Shown here: one piece after another, positions 43,547 to 54,618 of the stretch
Position numbering within the stretch: the stretch's first letter is position 1
How the letters are laid out: each line of letters begins with the position of its first letter
DNA from: Pseudoalteromonas spongiae UST010723-006
GTDB lineage: Bacteria; Pseudomonadota; Gammaproteobacteria; Enterobacterales; Alteromonadaceae
Assembly (NCBI RefSeq): GCF_000238255.3
Contig: NZ_CP011039.1
Location: 1,971,001 to 2,035,000 of the forward strand
Length of the DNA stretch: 64,000 nt
Direction of reading: 5' to 3'
Made by a program: the position numbers and the translations under genes
The notes under the pieces: model-generated
What the model was told of the DNA's origin: nothing
The model's database searches: none
The model's input: the letters and a program-made list of their open reading frames with translations, nothing else

Positions 43547-44745
43547 CTCCCTGCAATCATATTCGTTGCATAATGACGCGCTTCGCTATCAAGCTGCAAA
43601 ATAATATCTAGGTCATTAATTTTTAGCTGTTTATGACTCTTTGCGATTTTATCGAGTACCTGAGCATTGATTTTATAAATGTCTAAAAAGCTGATTTTCT
43701 TTGCCAGAAATGCGGCCACAGACACTTCATTCGCAGCATTGATTGTGGTGGTTGCGTACTGCCCTTCTGAACAAGCATCTATTGCAAGCTTTAAATTTGG
43801 GTAACGCTCAAAGTCTGGTGCGTTAAAACTAAAATCAAGCATATTAGTGAAATCCAGTGGTTCAACACCCGCCTCAATGCGCTTTGGAAACGCTAAAGCG
43901 TGTGCGATTGGCGTACGCATATCAGGATTGCCCATTTGTGCCAATACCGAACCATCGGTGTATTGCACCATTGAGTGGATAATACTTTGTGGATGGATAA
44001 TTACTTGAATATCACTTGGCTCAGCGTTAAATAGCCACTTTGCTTCAATAAACTCTAAGCCCTTATTCATCATGGTGGCTGAATCAACTGATATTTTCTG
44101 ACCCATATCCCAATTTGGATGGGCGACAGCTTCATCAACTGAAACATTGGCAAAGGTGCTTAAGTCGCGCGTTCTAAATGGGCCGCCTGAGCCCGTTAAC
44201 AAAATTTTGCTGACACCATGCTGCTTTAAATTTGCGCTGTAACAATGCTCTTGCACACCTGCTGGCATCGCCTGAAAAATCGCATTGTGTTCACTATCAA
44301 TCGGCAATAACATCGCGCCTGATTGCTTCACTGCATCAATAAAAAGCTCGCCTGACATGACAAGTGACTCTTTATTTGCCAGTAACACGCGCTTACCGGC
44401 TTTAATCGCTGCAAGTGTTGGCAATAAACCCGCGGCGCCAACAATAGCAGCCATTACCGCATCAACGTTATCGTCACTGGCCACATCAGCTGCCGCTTGT
44501 TGGCCACACAGCACCTTGGTTGAAATTCCCAAGCGCGTAATTTCAGCCTCAAGTTGTTTTGCAGCATCAGGGCATTGCATTACAGCGTATTGTGGTAAAA
44601 ACTGCGTGCATTGCTTTGCCATTAAGCGCCAATTTCGACCAGCGACCAGCGCAAACACCTGATAAGCGTCTACGTTTCTTGCAATGACATCTAAGGTGCT
44701 AGTGCCAATCGAACCTGTAGAGCCAAGAACGGTAATACGTTGCAT
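43540..44745 (-). CDS. dxr: 1-deoxy-D-xylulose 5-phosphate reductoisomerase, 401 aa
   Basis: Second enzyme of the MEP isoprenoid pathway (also called IspC). NADPH-binding GSTGSIGTSTLDV at the N-terminus, metal-binding DSEHNAIFQ near residue 150 and the GSGGPFRT loop. The ATG at 44745 overlaps the cdsA stop (TAATG) and gives the standard N-terminus (MQRITVLGSTG); an extension to 44763 is unlikely. Confidence 0.96.
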   Translation of the reverse strand: MQRITVLGSTGSIGTSTLDVIARNVDAYQVFALVAGRNWRLMAKQCTQFLPQYAVMQCPDAAKQLEAEITRLGISTKVLCGQQAAADVASDDNVDAVMAAIVGAAGLLPTLAAIKAGKRVLLANKESLVMSGELFIDAVKQSGAMLLPIDSEHNAIFQAMPAGVQEHCYSANLKQHGVSKILLTGSGGPFRTRDLSTFANVSVDEAVAHPNWDMGQKISVDSATMMNKGLEFIEAKWLFNAEPSDIQVIIHPQSIIHSMVQYTDGSVLAQMGNPDMRTPIAHALAFPKRIEAGVEPLDFTNMLDFSFNAPDFERYPNLKLAIDACSEGQYATTTINAANEVSVAAFLAKKISFLDIYKINAQVLDKIAKSHKQLKINDLDIILQLDSEARHYATNMIAGSC

Positions 44746-45611
44746 TACGCCACCAAGGTCCACGCATAAAATGCAGCGAAAAGCGGTGCCGCAGCAGTCA
44801 AACTATCTATCCGGTCTAAAATACCGCCGTGGCCAGGTAAACATGAGCCGCTGTCTTTCAAACCAACTTCCCGCTTAAACATGCTCTCTAATAAGTCACC
44901 TACTGCTGAGAACAAGGCGACAACAGCGGCCATTGCAGCGTAAATAAACCATTTATCGCTTGGTACCTTAGTAAAATAGCAAAATGCTAAAACAAAAATC
45001 GCAGAACAAATTAGACCGCCAACTAGCCCCTCGATGGTTTTATTTGGGCTAACTAATGGCATTAATTTATGTTTGCCAAGATTTTTACCTGAGAAGTAAG
45101 CACCAATATCAGCACTCCACACAATACCCAGTACAACCATAATCAGAATTGAACCTTGTGTCGCGTTTGTTGCATATTCGCTGCTGCGAAGCACATTAAG
45201 CGCTAGCCACATAGGTAACAAGGTGAGTAAACCTGCAATTGCGCGCATCATTAAGCCAGCGTGCCATGCTTTTGCGGTTCTAGGATAAGTCCATACCAGT
45301 GCGCAGGCAACAAGCCACCAGGCAACAGCAAGCGTAAATACGTAATTAGCCGAGCCAACAAGTTGGCCATTTTGCCATAAGCTTTCAATCGGCCAGTACA
45401 TGTTCGCAATAAATAGAATAACTGCCATGCCAGCAACATAGCTGATGCGAGATGCGAATTTTTTAAGCCCCATAAATGCCGACCACTCCCACGCAGAGAG
45501 TAATACAATCAATCCGGCAATTAAGCTAAACAATTCAAGTGGTGTAAAAAAAACTAGTGCAAGTGCAGCTGGCGCTAGCACTAAAGAAGTCAGTATGCGT
45601 TTTATTAACAA
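44745..45611 (-). CDS. cdsA: Phosphatidate cytidylyltransferase, 288 aa
   Basis: Makes CDP-diacylglycerol for phospholipid synthesis. About eight membrane helices; the family signature SMFKREVGLKDSGSCLPGHG with GGILDRIDS is complete near the C-terminus. Between uppS and dxr, coupled to dxr. Confidence 0.95.
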   Translation of the reverse strand: MLIKRILTSLVLAPAALALVFFTPLELFSLIAGLIVLLSAWEWSAFMGLKKFASRISYVAGMAVILFIANMYWPIESLWQNGQLVGSANYVFTLAVAWWLVACALVWTYPRTAKAWHAGLMMRAIAGLLTLLPMWLALNVLRSSEYATNATQGSILIMVVLGIVWSADIGAYFSGKNLGKHKLMPLVSPNKTIEGLVGGLICSAIFVLAFCYFTKVPSDKWFIYAAMAAVVALFSAVGDLLESMFKREVGLKDSGSCLPGHGGILDRIDSLTAAAPLFAAFYAWTLVA

Positions 45612-45631
45612 ATCAAATTACCCTATAAAAA

Positions 45632-46393
45632 TCACGATTGAGCGAGTAGTTCTTTTATTTGTTCGCCAGTACAACCAAAGCGACGCTCTCGTGAAACATA
45701 ACACGCAATTGCATCTGCAAATGCCTGTTCATTAAAATCTGGCCAAAGTGTATCAGTAAAATAAAGTTCAGCGTAAGCAGCTTGCCATAATAAAAAGTTG
45801 CTTATGCGTAAGTCGCCTCCTGTGCGAATTAACAAATCAAGTGGCGCTTGTTCTTGCATACTAATGTACTGTGACAGTTTAGTTTCATCAATATCATCAG
45901 CAGCTATTTCGCCATTCTCAACCTGTTTTGCCAGTTGTTTCGCAGCGTTTGCTATGTCCCATTGTCCGCCATAGTTAGCTGCGATATTAAGTGTTAAGCC
46001 GGTGTTATCCATGGTCATTTGCTCTGCTTTTGCTACACTTTTTTGTAGCTTCTCAGAGAAACGACTAATATCACCAATTACTTTCAACTTGACGTTATTT
46101 TTATCGAGTTTTTTTACTTCGTTGGTCAACACAAACATGAAAAGCTCCATTAAGGTGCTGACTTCTTGTTCCGGACGTCGCCAGTTTTCACTGCTAAATG
46201 CAAAAAGCGTTAATGATTCGATATTTAGTTGGCGACAAAATTTTACCGCATTACGCACCGATTCGACGCCCTTTTTATGACCAAACACACGAGGCTTACC
46301 CTTAGCTTGTGCCCAACGCCCATTGCCATCCATAATAATAGCAACATGACGCGGTAAGCTTTGTTGGGTAATAGCATCCTTAGTGATTGTCAT
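45632..46393 (-). CDS. uppS: Undecaprenyl diphosphate synthase, 253 aa
   Basis: Builds the C55 lipid carrier for cell wall synthesis. [14 protein letters not shown] with the catalytic Asp (near residue 22), the [11 protein letters not shown] loop and the [15 protein letters not shown] motif are present. Same length as E. coli IspU (253). Confidence 0.96.
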   Translation of the reverse strand: MTITKDAITQQSLPRHVAIIMDGNGRWAQAKGKPRVFGHKKGVESVRNAVKFCRQLNIESLTLFAFSSENWRRPEQEVSTLMELFMFVLTNEVKKLDKNNVKLKVIGDISRFSEKLQKSVAKAEQMTMDNTGLTLNIAANYGGQWDIANAAKQLAKQVENGEIAADDIDETKLSQYISMQEQAPLDLLIRTGGDLRISNFLLWQAAYAELYFTDTLWPDFNEQAFADAIACYVSRERRFGCTGEQIKELLAQS

Positions 46394-46414
46394 TAAGTGT
46401 CGTTTCCTAAAGTA

Positions 46415-46452
46415 AAAAGCGCCGTCTAGTATACCCTAGACAGCGCTTTAAA
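46415..46452 (-). terminator. Terminator-like hairpin between frr and uppS
   Basis: AAAGCGC-GTCTAG pairs with CTAGAC-GCGCTTT (one mismatch pair in the stem) with a six-base loop. It lies in the 111-base gap, so frr transcripts may end or be attenuated before uppS. Confidence 0.6.
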
Positions 46453-46504
46453 ACTAATAATTTAGTTGTTCAATGATTGAGCGCAAAAGCGTTCAAAAAT
46501 TGAT

Positions 46505-47062
46505 TTAGATTTCCATTAATTCCGCTTCTTTAGCAGCTAAAATAGCATCCATTTCTTTGATGTATTTATCTGTTAGCTTCTGAACTTCGTCATCACTTTG
46601 ACGCGCTTCATCTTCTGAAATTTCTTTGTCTTTAAGTAGTGCTTTAACGTCTGAGTTAGCATCACGGCGAATGTTACGAACTGCAACACGACCACCTTCA
46701 ACTTCACCACGCACGATCTTAATAAGATCTTTACGACGCTCTTCTGTAAGCGGTGGTAATGGTACGCGAATAACTGTACCTGCAGACATAGGGTTTAAAC
46801 CTAAATCTGACGCCATAATTGCTTTTTCAACTGCTTGCGTAAGTGTTTTGTCAAACACAGTAATCGCAAGTGTACGGTTATCTTCAATTGTTACGTTACC
46901 CACTTGGTTAAGTGGTGTATCAGCACCGTAGTAAGATACTTGAATACCGTCTAAAAGGCTTGGATGTGCGCGGCCTGTGCGAATTTTTGATAATTGTGAG
47001 CCAAGCGCGTCAACACTTTTTTGCATACGTTCTGCAGCATGCTGTTGGATTTCTTTAATCAC
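46505..47062 (-). CDS. frr: Ribosome recycling factor, 185 aa
   Basis: Splits post-termination ribosomes with EF-G. Fully helical bundle plus the small hinge domain; [15 protein letters not shown] and the C-terminal [20 protein letters not shown] match the family, and the length equals E. coli Frr. Confidence 0.97.
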   Translation of the reverse strand: MIKEIQQHAAERMQKSVDALGSQLSKIRTGRAHPSLLDGIQVSYYGADTPLNQVGNVTIEDNRTLAITVFDKTLTQAVEKAIMASDLGLNPMSAGTVIRVPLPPLTEERRKDLIKIVRGEVEGGRVAVRNIRRDANSDVKALLKDKEISEDEARQSDDEVQKLTDKYIKEMDAILAAKEAELMEI

Positions 47063-47084
47063 GTTAATCTTCCTAACTAATAGC

Positions 47085-47822
47085 TTATTCTGCTGATTTA
47101 TGTGTAATCAGCGTACCTTCATCTTCACCAAGGATAACACGTTTTAACGCGCCTGGTTTATTCATGTTAAATACACTGATTGGCATATTGTGGTCACGAG
47201 CTAGGGTAAATGCCGCTAGGTCCATCACCTTTAATTCTTTTTCAATTACTTCGTTGTAAGTTAATGTTGGGTAAAGCGTTGCTTCAGGGTTTTTCACCGG
47301 ATCATCGCTGTATACGCCGTCAACTTTAGTCGCTTTTAAAACGGTATCTGCTTCAATTTCAATACCGCGTAAACACGCAGCAGAGTCGGTAGTGAAGAAT
47401 GGGTTACCGGTACCCGCAGAGAAAATAACAACACGACCGGTTTTTAGTAAGCTAATTGCTTCAGCCCAGTTATACGCGTCACATACACCGTTAAGTGGAA
47501 TCGCTGACATTAAACGTGCATTTACATAGGCACGGTGCAGTGCATCACGCATTGCAAGGCCATTCATCACGGTTGCAAGCATGCCCATGTGGTCACCAAC
47601 AACACGGTTCATACCGTTTTCAGCAAGTGTACCGCCACGTAGGAAGTTACCACCACCGATTACCACACCTACCTCAACGCCTAACTCTACAAGTTCTTTA
47701 ATTTCTTGTGCCATACGGTCAAGAATTGATGGGTCGATACCAAAGCCTTCTTGGCCCATTAAAGCTTCACCGCTTAATTTAAGTAAAACTCGTCTAAAAA
47801 CTGGCTTACGATTTGTGTTCAT
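47085..47822 (-). CDS. pyrH: UMP kinase, 245 aa
   Basis: Phosphorylates UMP in pyrimidine synthesis; hexamer regulated by GTP/UTP. Amino-acid-kinase fold with KLSGEALMG near residue 14, [11 protein letters not shown] and the [16 protein letters not shown] loop. Standard position between tsf and frr. Confidence 0.97.
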   Translation of the reverse strand: MNTNRKPVFRRVLLKLSGEALMGQEGFGIDPSILDRMAQEIKELVELGVEVGVVIGGGNFLRGGTLAENGMNRVVGDHMGMLATVMNGLAMRDALHRAYVNARLMSAIPLNGVCDAYNWAEAISLLKTGRVVIFSAGTGNPFFTTDSAACLRGIEIEADTVLKATKVDGVYSDDPVKNPEATLYPTLTYNEVIEKELKVMDLAAFTLARDHNMPISVFNMNKPGALKRVILGEDEGTLITHKSAE

Positions 47823-47845
47823 AGTAATCCTGGCTGAAAAAGTTG

Positions 47846-47880
47846 CAAAAAATAACCGCGCTAATGATAGCGCGGTTATT
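47846..47880 (-). terminator. Terminator after tsf
   Basis: On the minus strand AATAACCGCGCTA-TCAT-TAGCGCGGTTATTTTTT: a 13-pair stem and T run. It separates rpsB-tsf from pyrH. Confidence 0.85.
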
Positions 47881-47941
47881 CTAAATAATTTTATCTCTTA
47901 GCGCAAAAGCAAAAGCCATTTTGCTAAGTGAAAAAAGTCGA

Positions 47942-48793
47942 TTACTCGCCTTTAGCTGCTGCGATTTGTGCAGCTACTTCAGCAGCGAAGTCTTCTTCTT
48001 TCTTCTCGATACCTTCACCTACTTCTAGGCGAGTGAAACCAGAGATAGTCGCGCCTTTCTCTTTAAGGAATTCGCCAACTGTTTTCTTAGGTTCCATGAT
48101 AAATGCTTGACCAGTAAGAGAGATCTCACCAGTGAACTTCTTCATACGACCAACAACCATCTTCTCAGCGATTTCTGCTGGCTTACCTTCGTTCATTGCG
48201 ATTTCAACTTGAACCGCTTTCTCTTTCTCTACAACCTCAGCAGGTACATCTTCTGGGTTAAGGAAATCAGGCTTAGAAGCAGCAACGTGCATAGCAACGT
48301 GCTTAAGTGTTTCTTCGTCAGCTTCACCAGTAACAACAACACCGATACGGTCGCCGTGACGGTATGCAGACGCTTTGTCACCATCGATGTACTCAACGCG
48401 ACGAACGTTGATGTTTTCACCGATTTTAGCAACTAGTGCAACACGTGTTTCTTCGAATTGAGCTTTTAGCGTTTCAATGTCAGTTTTTGATTCAGCAGCA
48501 GCGTCAAGAACAGTGTTAGCAAAACCTAAGAAGTTTTCGTCTTTAGCAACGAAGTCAGTTTGACAGTTAACTTCTAGAAGTGCAGTGAAACCAGCACCTT
48601 GCTTGATAAGGATTGTACCTTCTGCAGCGATGTTACCCGCTTTTTTAGCAGCTTTAGCAGCACCGCTCTTACGCATGTTCTCGATCGCTAGATCGATGTC
48701 ACCGTTAGTTTCAGTTAGTGCTTTTTTACAATCCATCATGCCAGCGCCAGTGCGCTCGCGTAATTCTTTAACTAGGGCAGCAGTTACAGCCAT
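47942..48793 (-). CDS. tsf: Elongation factor Ts, 283 aa
   Basis: Nucleotide exchange factor for EF-Tu. The N-terminal [20 protein letters not shown] and the [12 protein letters not shown] core motif are intact; length equals E. coli. It follows rpsB, from which it is separated by 111 bases with inverted repeats. Confidence 0.97.
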   Translation of the reverse strand: MAVTAALVKELRERTGAGMMDCKKALTETNGDIDLAIENMRKSGAAKAAKKAGNIAAEGTILIKQGAGFTALLEVNCQTDFVAKDENFLGFANTVLDAAAESKTDIETLKAQFEETRVALVAKIGENINVRRVEYIDGDKASAYRHGDRIGVVVTGEADEETLKHVAMHVAASKPDFLNPEDVPAEVVEKEKAVQVEIAMNEGKPAEIAEKMVVGRMKKFTGEISLTGQAFIMEPKKTVGEFLKEKGATISGFTRLEVGEGIEKKEEDFAAEVAAQIAAAKGE

Positions 48794-48860
48794 TAGTATG
48801 TCCTCAAATCCAAAATCTATTTAAAATAAGCGGGAGCAAGCTCCCCCTAATCATCAGAAT

Positions 48861-48897
48861 ACCAAGCTTTCTATGATCGTTTCATGAAAGCTTGGTA
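48861..48897 (-). terminator. Hairpin between rpsB and tsf (possible attenuator)
   Basis: ACCAAGCTTTC (48861-48871) pairs perfectly with GAAAGCTTGGT (48887-48897). No U run follows on the minus strand, so partial termination or RNA processing between rpsB and tsf is more likely than a full stop. Confidence 0.5.
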
Positions 48898-48904
48898 AGC
48901 GCTA

Positions 48905-49633
48905 TTACTCAGCTTCTACGAAGTCGTCTTTTTCAGCTTGAACAGCGATGTTGCTTTCACGGCCTTCAACAGCCACGTCAGCTACAGCGTTAGTGTAAAG
49001 CTGGATAGCACGGATAGCATCGTCGTTACCAGGGATGATGAAATCAACACCATCTGGGTTTGAGTTAGTATCAACAACAGATACTACTGGGATGCCTAGG
49101 TTGTTTGCTTCTTTAATAGCAATGTGCTCGTGATCAGCGTCGATAACGAAGATAGCGTCTGGAAGACCGCCCATGTTCTTGATACCGCCAAGGCTCTTTT
49201 CAAGCTTTTCCATTTCACGAGTAAGCATTAACGCTTCTTTCTTAGTTAATTTTTCGAAAGTACCGTCTTGGCTTTGAGTTTCAAGGTCTTTAAGACGCTT
49301 GATTGACTGACGAACTGTTTTCCAGTTAGTTAGCATACCACCTAACCAACGGTGGTTTACGTAGAACTGGTCAGAACGTAGTGCAGCTTCTTTAACTGCT
49401 TCGCTTGCAGCGCGCTTAGTACCAACGAAAAGGATTTTACCTTTGTTTGATGCTACGCCTTTAAGGAAAGACATTGCTTCGTTGAATAAAGGTACAGTTT
49501 TCTCTAGGTTGATGATATGTACGCGGTTACGTGCACCGAAGATGAACGGCTTCATCTTAGGGTTCCAGTAACGTGCTTGGTGACCGAAGTGTACGCCAGC
49601 TTGTAGCATATCGCGCATAGAAACGTTTGCCAT
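48905..49633 (-). CDS. rpsB: Ribosomal protein S2, 242 aa
   Basis: Small-subunit protein. The ATG at 49633 starts the standard [19 protein letters not shown], with GAGGA-like AGAGGAAT just upstream; a longer frame to 49687 runs through the leader and is rejected. Length equals E. coli (241). Confidence 0.97.
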   Translation of the reverse strand: MANVSMRDMLQAGVHFGHQARYWNPKMKPFIFGARNRVHIINLEKTVPLFNEAMSFLKGVASNKGKILFVGTKRAASEAVKEAALRSDQFYVNHRWLGGMLTNWKTVRQSIKRLKDLETQSQDGTFEKLTKKEALMLTREMEKLEKSLGGIKNMGGLPDAIFVIDADHEHIAIKEANNLGIPVVSVVDTNSNPDGVDFIIPGNDDAIRAIQLYTNAVADVAVEGRESNIAVQAEKDDFVEAE

Positions 49634-49740
49634 TTTAATATTCCTCTGTAATTTTGGGTTAGGCCTCCACATATCCCATAGCACCAACAGTTCGCATTTT
49701 GCTCACTGCACCCAAGTGTATGTGCCGATATGTGTGTGTG
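49634..49740 (-). promoter_or_regulatory. rpsB mRNA leader, candidate S2 autoregulation element
   Basis: A ~100-base untranslated stretch contains CACATATC (minus strand 49734-49727) that can pair perfectly with GATATGTG (49675-49668), enclosing a further structured segment, just upstream of the ribosome-binding site. In gammaproteobacteria, S2 represses rpsB-tsf through such a leader. Structure match to the known motif is not verified. Confidence 0.45.
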
Positions 49741-49936
49741 TTAAAAATTAAAGTTTATGTGTATTCACTACAATCAACTCAAAAATCCCGAGGAAATTTA
49801 AATTTTAATTGTAAAAATACGGCGCGCTTTATACCATATTAACAAACAGAACTCAAATTTTATGAGTAATTTTCAGTCAAACAACTTAGCTTAAAAGTGT
49901 CGTGTTTGACCATAATTAAAGAATTTTGGAGCCTAA

Positions 49937-50728
49937 ATGAGTGCAGTGATTAAAACCCCAGCTGAAATCGAAAAAATGCGAGTTGCAGGACGCTTAGCAG
50001 CTGAAGTGTTAGAAATGATTGAGCCTCACGTTAAGGTTGGCGTGACCACAGAAGAGTTAAATCAGATTTGCCACGATTACATTGTAAACGAGCAAGATGC
50101 GATCCCAGCTCCTTTGAATTACCACGGTTTTCCAAAGTCAATTTGTACCTCAGTAAACCACGTAATTTGTCACGGTATTCCAAATGATAAAGCGCTAAAG
50201 GATGGCGACATTATCAATATTGATATTACGGTAATTAAAGATGGTTACCACGGTGATACTTCTAAAATGTTTTACGTTGGTCAACCATCAATTCAAGCAA
50301 AGCGTTTATGTGAAATTACCCAAAAAAGCTTATACCTCGCTATCGAAATGGTAAAACCAGGTGTTCGCTTAGGTGACATCGGTGCCGCAATTCAAAAATA
50401 TGCTGAAGGTTTTAATTACTCAATTGTACGTGAATACTGTGGTCATGGTATTGGCGCTGAGTTCCACGAAGAGCCACAAGTAATGCACTACGGCAAACCG
50501 GGCACAGGTGAAGTACTGCAAGAAGGGATGTGCTTTACCATTGAACCTATGGTAAACGTTGGTAAACGCCAATGTAAGCTGCTAAAAGATGAGTGGACTG
50601 TGGTAACAAAAGACCGTTCACTGTCGGCACAATGGGAACACACGCTCCTTGTGACTCAAAACGGAGTTGAAATTCTTACGCTACGATCAGATGATGAGCT
50701 TCCGAGAGTGATCGAACACAGCGAATAA
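49937..50728 (+). CDS. map: Methionine aminopeptidase type I, 263 aa
   Basis: Removes the initiator methionine. Metal ligands lie in NIDITVIKDGYHGDTSKMF (two Asp), HGIGAEFHEEP (His), FTIEPM (Glu) and the C-terminal QWEHTLLV (Glu). Divergent from rpsB, as in E. coli, and followed by glnD. Confidence 0.97.
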   Translation: MSAVIKTPAEIEKMRVAGRLAAEVLEMIEPHVKVGVTTEELNQICHDYIVNEQDAIPAPLNYHGFPKSICTSVNHVICHGIPNDKALKDGDIINIDITVIKDGYHGDTSKMFYVGQPSIQAKRLCEITQKSLYLAIEMVKPGVRLGDIGAAIQKYAEGFNYSIVREYCGHGIGAEFHEEPQVMHYGKPGTGEVLQEGMCFTIEPMVNVGKRQCKLLKDEWTVVTKDRSLSAQWEHTLLVTQNGVEILTLRSDDELPRVIEHSE

Positions 50729-50739
50729 GAAGGCCATCA

Positions 50740-53355
50740 ATGGCAATAACAAAAAAATTTACCCAGTTGCTCGCAAAATGCGAGCAACTTGATGACTACA
50801 AACACCTTCTAGAACAGTTCTACCTTTGGCTCGAAGAACAATTTTCACATCAGCCTGTCGAGCGCTTAGTGAAAGCCCGCGCACAGCTAATCGACGCGAT
50901 TTTAAGCCAGCTTTATGATCACTATCAATTACGCGAACACGGCGATTTAATTGCCATTGGCGGTTATGGCCGCGGCGAACTGCACCCTTTTTCAGATATC
51001 GATTTTTTATTGCTGGTCAATAAAGAACCCAACAAAGAAACGCAAGAAACTATCGCTCAATTTGTCACTTTTTTATGGGATCTGCGCCTCGATATCGGTC
51101 ATAGCGTTCGCACTATCAAACAAACCATAGAACAGAAAAAAAGCGATGTTAACTTTGCTACCAGCTTGCTTGAATCTCGCTTGGTATGTGGTGATCCTGA
51201 TAATTTTTCTCATTTACAAAAAAAGTTAGTAGAAACGTCAGCGTGGAAATCGGATACCTTTTTTATCGCTAAGCGCGATGAACAGGAAATAAGGCATAAA
51301 AAATGTCACGGCACGGCGTATAACCTAGAGCCCAATTTAAAAGAAAACCCGGGCGGATTACGCGACGTACAAACCATTATTTGGGTCGCAAAAAAGCATT
51401 TTCGCTCACAAACGCTCGAAGAACTAGTAGAACACGGTTACTTAACGTTTGAAGAGCATCAAGAGTTACTTGAGTGCATTGTTAACCTGTGGAACATTCG
51501 CTTTGCACTGCACCTAGCGGCTGGGCGCATGGAAAACCGGTTACTCTTTGATCATCAACCAGTAGCGGCAAAACTGCTCGGGTTTGGCGACGATGGGCGT
51601 GCAGCCGTTGAACGTATGATGAAGCGATTATTTCGCATTATGGGGCGTGTGCGTGAACTTAACCAAATGCTGTTATCCTACTTCGAACAAAGCATTTTAA
51701 CAGGCCATGTAAACTATAAAGTAACCAGTATTGACGCCGATTTTGAACAAATTGGCCATCAAATTCGAGTAAAAGATCCGCAAGTATTTTTTCACCGTGA
51801 AAAAATTATTGAGCTGTTTTGGCACATTGCAGATAACCCTCAAATAACCCATATTTACCCAAGTACAATTCGTTTACTGCGCCAGGTAAGACGTCGTTTG
51901 TTAGGCGACCTACAAGATTATTCGCTGTGTCGCACTATGCTGCTTAAGCTTATTTCCCATCCTAATGGTATGGGGCGTGCCTTTACGTTAATGCATAAAC
52001 ACGGCATTTTATCGGCGTATTTACCAAATTGGCGTAATATCGTTGGGCAAATGCAGTTCGATTTATTCCATGCCTATACGGTAGATGAACACACCCATCG
52101 TTTAATTCAAAATTTGTATCATTATTTCCAGCCAGAGTGCGCCAATACGTTTCCGCTGTGTCGTGAAATTGTGGTACGCATGGAAAAGCCAGAGCTATTA
52201 TATTTAGCGGGTATTTTCCACGATATTGCCAAAGGCCGAGGTGGTGATCACTCCGAGCTTGGTGCGGTAGATGCCAGAGAGTTTGCCAAATTACACGGCT
52301 TAACAACCTTTGAGGGTAAGTTTATTGCATGGCTTGTGGAAAACCATTTGCTTATGTCGGTAACTGCACAGCGCAAAGATATTAACGACCCAGATGTAAT
52401 TGCTGAATTTGCAGCACGAGTTAAAAATGAAAAGCAACTCGATTACCTTTATTGCTTAACGCTTGCTGATATTCGCGCCACCAACGATAACTTGTGGAAT
52501 GATTGGAAAAGCACACTGCTGCGCGATCTTTATACCCACACACAACGCGCGCTGCGCCGCGGTCTTGAAAACCCAATGGATTTACGTGACCAAATTCGCG
52601 ATAAAAAAGCACAAGCAAAACAACGTTTACTTAATTTAGGTTTTGCAGAAGGTCAAATTGATGCATTGTGGCTGCGTTTTAAGCCCGATTATTTCACGCG
52701 TTTTTCAACGCAAATGATTGCATGGCAATGCGAGCATATCTTGGCGTCAAAAGATCCTAGTAAAGGATTGGTGCTGCTTTCTGGTCAGCCTATTAATGGC
52801 GGTAGCCAAGTATTTGTTTACTGTCCAGACCAAGCCAATTTAGTTGCGCGTTTGGTAGCGGTGTTGGGCGCTAAAAAAGCCAACATATTACACGCGCAAA
52901 TAATGAATACCAAAGACGGCTATGCGGTTGATAATTTTGTTATTTTAGAACAAAACGGTGAACCGGTAACGAGCCAAAGTCGCGCTAGCTCTATTAAGAA
53001 GTCAATTCAGCAAGTTATTGACGAACCAAATAAGAAAGTTCGAGTCAAAAAGAACCGTAAAAAGCGCTTTAAAGGCTTTAATATTAAGCCCCGAGTTATT
53101 GTGTCACCACATGGGCGTAAAGACCGTACCCTTGTAGAAATTCAAGTGGTTGACATTCCAGGCTTATTAACCAAAATAACCGATGTATTTTCAAGTTTAG
53201 CGTTACATATACACGCCGCGCGCATTACGACCATAGGCGAACGTGCTGAAGATTTTTTTGTGGTATCTAACGCTGACTATAACGCATTAAATGAACAAGA
53301 ATGTGGCGATTTGAAAAACCGCCTTCTTGAAAAATTCAATTCCGAAAACGATTAA
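50740..53355 (+). CDS. glnD: Bifunctional PII uridylyltransferase / uridylyl-removing enzyme, 871 aa
   Basis: Nitrogen sensor that adds or removes UMP on PII proteins according to glutamine. Nucleotidyltransferase motif GGYGRGELHPFSDIDFLLL (near residue 80), HD domain GIFHDIAKGRGGDHSELG (near 495) and two C-terminal ACT domains (about 685-870). Eleven bases after map and nine before dapD. Confidence 0.96.
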   Translation: MAITKKFTQLLAKCEQLDDYKHLLEQFYLWLEEQFSHQPVERLVKARAQLIDAILSQLYDHYQLREHGDLIAIGGYGRGELHPFSDIDFLLLVNKEPNKETQETIAQFVTFLWDLRLDIGHSVRTIKQTIEQKKSDVNFATSLLESRLVCGDPDNFSHLQKKLVETSAWKSDTFFIAKRDEQEIRHKKCHGTAYNLEPNLKENPGGLRDVQTIIWVAKKHFRSQTLEELVEHGYLTFEEHQELLECIVNLWNIRFALHLAAGRMENRLLFDHQPVAAKLLGFGDDGRAAVERMMKRLFRIMGRVRELNQMLLSYFEQSILTGHVNYKVTSIDADFEQIGHQIRVKDPQVFFHREKIIELFWHIADNPQITHIYPSTIRLLRQVRRRLLGDLQDYSLCRTMLLKLISHPNGMGRAFTLMHKHGILSAYLPNWRNIVGQMQFDLFHAYTVDEHTHRLIQNLYHYFQPECANTFPLCREIVVRMEKPELLYLAGIFHDIAKGRGGDHSELGAVDAREFAKLHGLTTFEGKFIAWLVENHLLMSVTAQRKDINDPDVIAEFAARVKNEKQLDYLYCLTLADIRATNDNLWNDWKSTLLRDLYTHTQRALRRGLENPMDLRDQIRDKKAQAKQRLLNLGFAEGQIDALWLRFKPDYFTRFSTQMIAWQCEHILASKDPSKGLVLLSGQPINGGSQVFVYCPDQANLVARLVAVLGAKKANILHAQIMNTKDGYAVDNFVILEQNGEPVTSQSRASSIKKSIQQVIDEPNKKVRVKKNRKKRFKGFNIKPRVIVSPHGRKDRTLVEIQVVDIPGLLTKITDVFSSLALHIHAARITTIGERAEDFFVVSNADYNALNEQECGDLKNRLLEKFNSEND

Positions 53356-53364
53356 AGGCACACT

Positions 53365-54192
53365 ATGGAACAATTGAAATTAACCATCGAGCAAGCATGG
53401 GAAAATCGCGATAATATTTCACCAGCATCAGTTTCTGATGAGGTTTTCAACGCTATTAACGAGTCCCTCGCTTTGTTAGATTCAGGTAAAGCACGTGTGG
53501 CTGAAAAAATCTCAGGTGAATGGGTTGTACACCAATGGCTTAAAAAAGCGGTGTTATTATCATTTAGAATTCGTGACAACGCACCAATGAGCGATGGTGT
53601 AAACCAGTTTTACGACAAAGTACCGCTTAAATTCACTGACTACACGCCTGAGCAATTTAAGCAAGAAGGCATGCGCGTAGTACCAAACGCGGTGGCTCGT
53701 CAGGGCAGCTTCGTAGGCAAAAATGTAGTGTTAATGCCTTCTTATGTGAACATTGGCGCTTACGTTGATGAAGGCACAATGGTTGATACATGGGCAACCG
53801 TAGGTTCATGTGCACAAATCGGTAAAAACGTACACTTATCAGGTGGTGTTGGCATTGGTGGTGTACTAGAGCCACTACAAGCAAACCCTACTATTATTGA
53901 AGATAACTGCTTTATTGGCGCGCGTTCTGAAATTGTAGAAGGCGTAGTGGTAGAAGAAGGCGCAGTAATTTCAATGGGCGTGTACATTAGCCAAAGCACA
54001 CGTATTTATGACCGTGAAACAGGCGAAACTCATTATGGCCGCGTACCGGCTGGCGCCGTAGTTGTACCTGGCTCACTACCATCAAAAGACGGCTCACACA
54101 GCTTATACGCTGCAATTATCGTGAAAAAAGTTGACCAGCAAACACGTGAAAAAGTAGGTATTAATGCCCTACTTCGCTCAGTAAGCGAATAA
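53365..54192 (+). CDS. dapD: 2,3,4,5-tetrahydropyridine-2,6-dicarboxylate N-succinyltransferase, 275 aa
   Basis: Lysine / diaminopimelate pathway enzyme. N-terminal helical domain, then hexapeptide beta-helix (about 105-245) with [21 protein letters not shown]. Length equals E. coli (274). Last gene of map-glnD-dapD, ended by a strong terminator. Confidence 0.96.
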   Translation: MEQLKLTIEQAWENRDNISPASVSDEVFNAINESLALLDSGKARVAEKISGEWVVHQWLKKAVLLSFRIRDNAPMSDGVNQFYDKVPLKFTDYTPEQFKQEGMRVVPNAVARQGSFVGKNVVLMPSYVNIGAYVDEGTMVDTWATVGSCAQIGKNVHLSGGVGIGGVLEPLQANPTIIEDNCFIGARSEIVEGVVVEEGAVISMGVYISQSTRIYDRETGETHYGRVPAGAVVVPGSLPSKDGSHSLYAAIIVKKVDQQTREKVGINALLRSVSE

Positions 54193-54217
54193 TGCGTTAA
54201 ACGCATACTAAAAACAC

Positions 54218-54248
54218 AAAAAAGAGCGCTAATTAGCGCTCTTTTTTT
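54218..54248. terminator. Bidirectional terminator between dapD and phhB
   Basis: AAAAAAGAGCGCTAATTAGC then GCTCTTTTTTT: a perfect palindrome with A and T runs, serving the two convergent operons. Confidence 0.88.
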
Positions 54249-54263
54249 ATTGTTTAGAAGCAA

Positions 54264-54605
54264 TTAGTCTTCTAGCAGTGCATCTGTTTTAGCGGCACAA
54301 ATAAAGTCATTTTTATGAAGACCTTTAATTGAGTGGCTCCACCAAGTTACTGTTACTTTGCCCCACTCAGTTAAGATACCAGGGTGGTGACCTTCATCTT
54401 CCGCCATTGCACCTAACTTGTTGGTGAATTCCAATGCGAGTTTAAAGTTCTTGAACTTAAATACACGCTCTAATTGCATAATGCCGTCAACCACAATTGG
54501 TGTCCAATCAGGAATTTGCTTAACTAATACGGCTAGCTCTTCATCTGAAACTTTTGGTGCGTCAGCACGACACGCTTCACATTTTTGAGCACTTAATTCA
54601 GACAT
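54264..54605 (-). CDS. phhB: Pterin-4a-carbinolamine dehydratase, 113 aa
   Basis: Regenerates the tetrahydrobiopterin-type cofactor used by PhhA. The DEGHHPGI motif with catalytic histidines and the [19 protein letters not shown]-terminal part are conserved. A short Cys-containing N-terminus ([11 protein letters not shown]) is typical for bacterial PhhB. Fourteen bases after phhA, in one operon. Confidence 0.94.
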   Translation of the reverse strand: MSELSAQKCEACRADAPKVSDEELAVLVKQIPDWTPIVVDGIMQLERVFKFKNFKLALEFTNKLGAMAEDEGHHPGILTEWGKVTVTWWSHSIKGLHKNDFICAAKTDALLED

Positions 54606-54618
54606 AATAAACCCTTTT

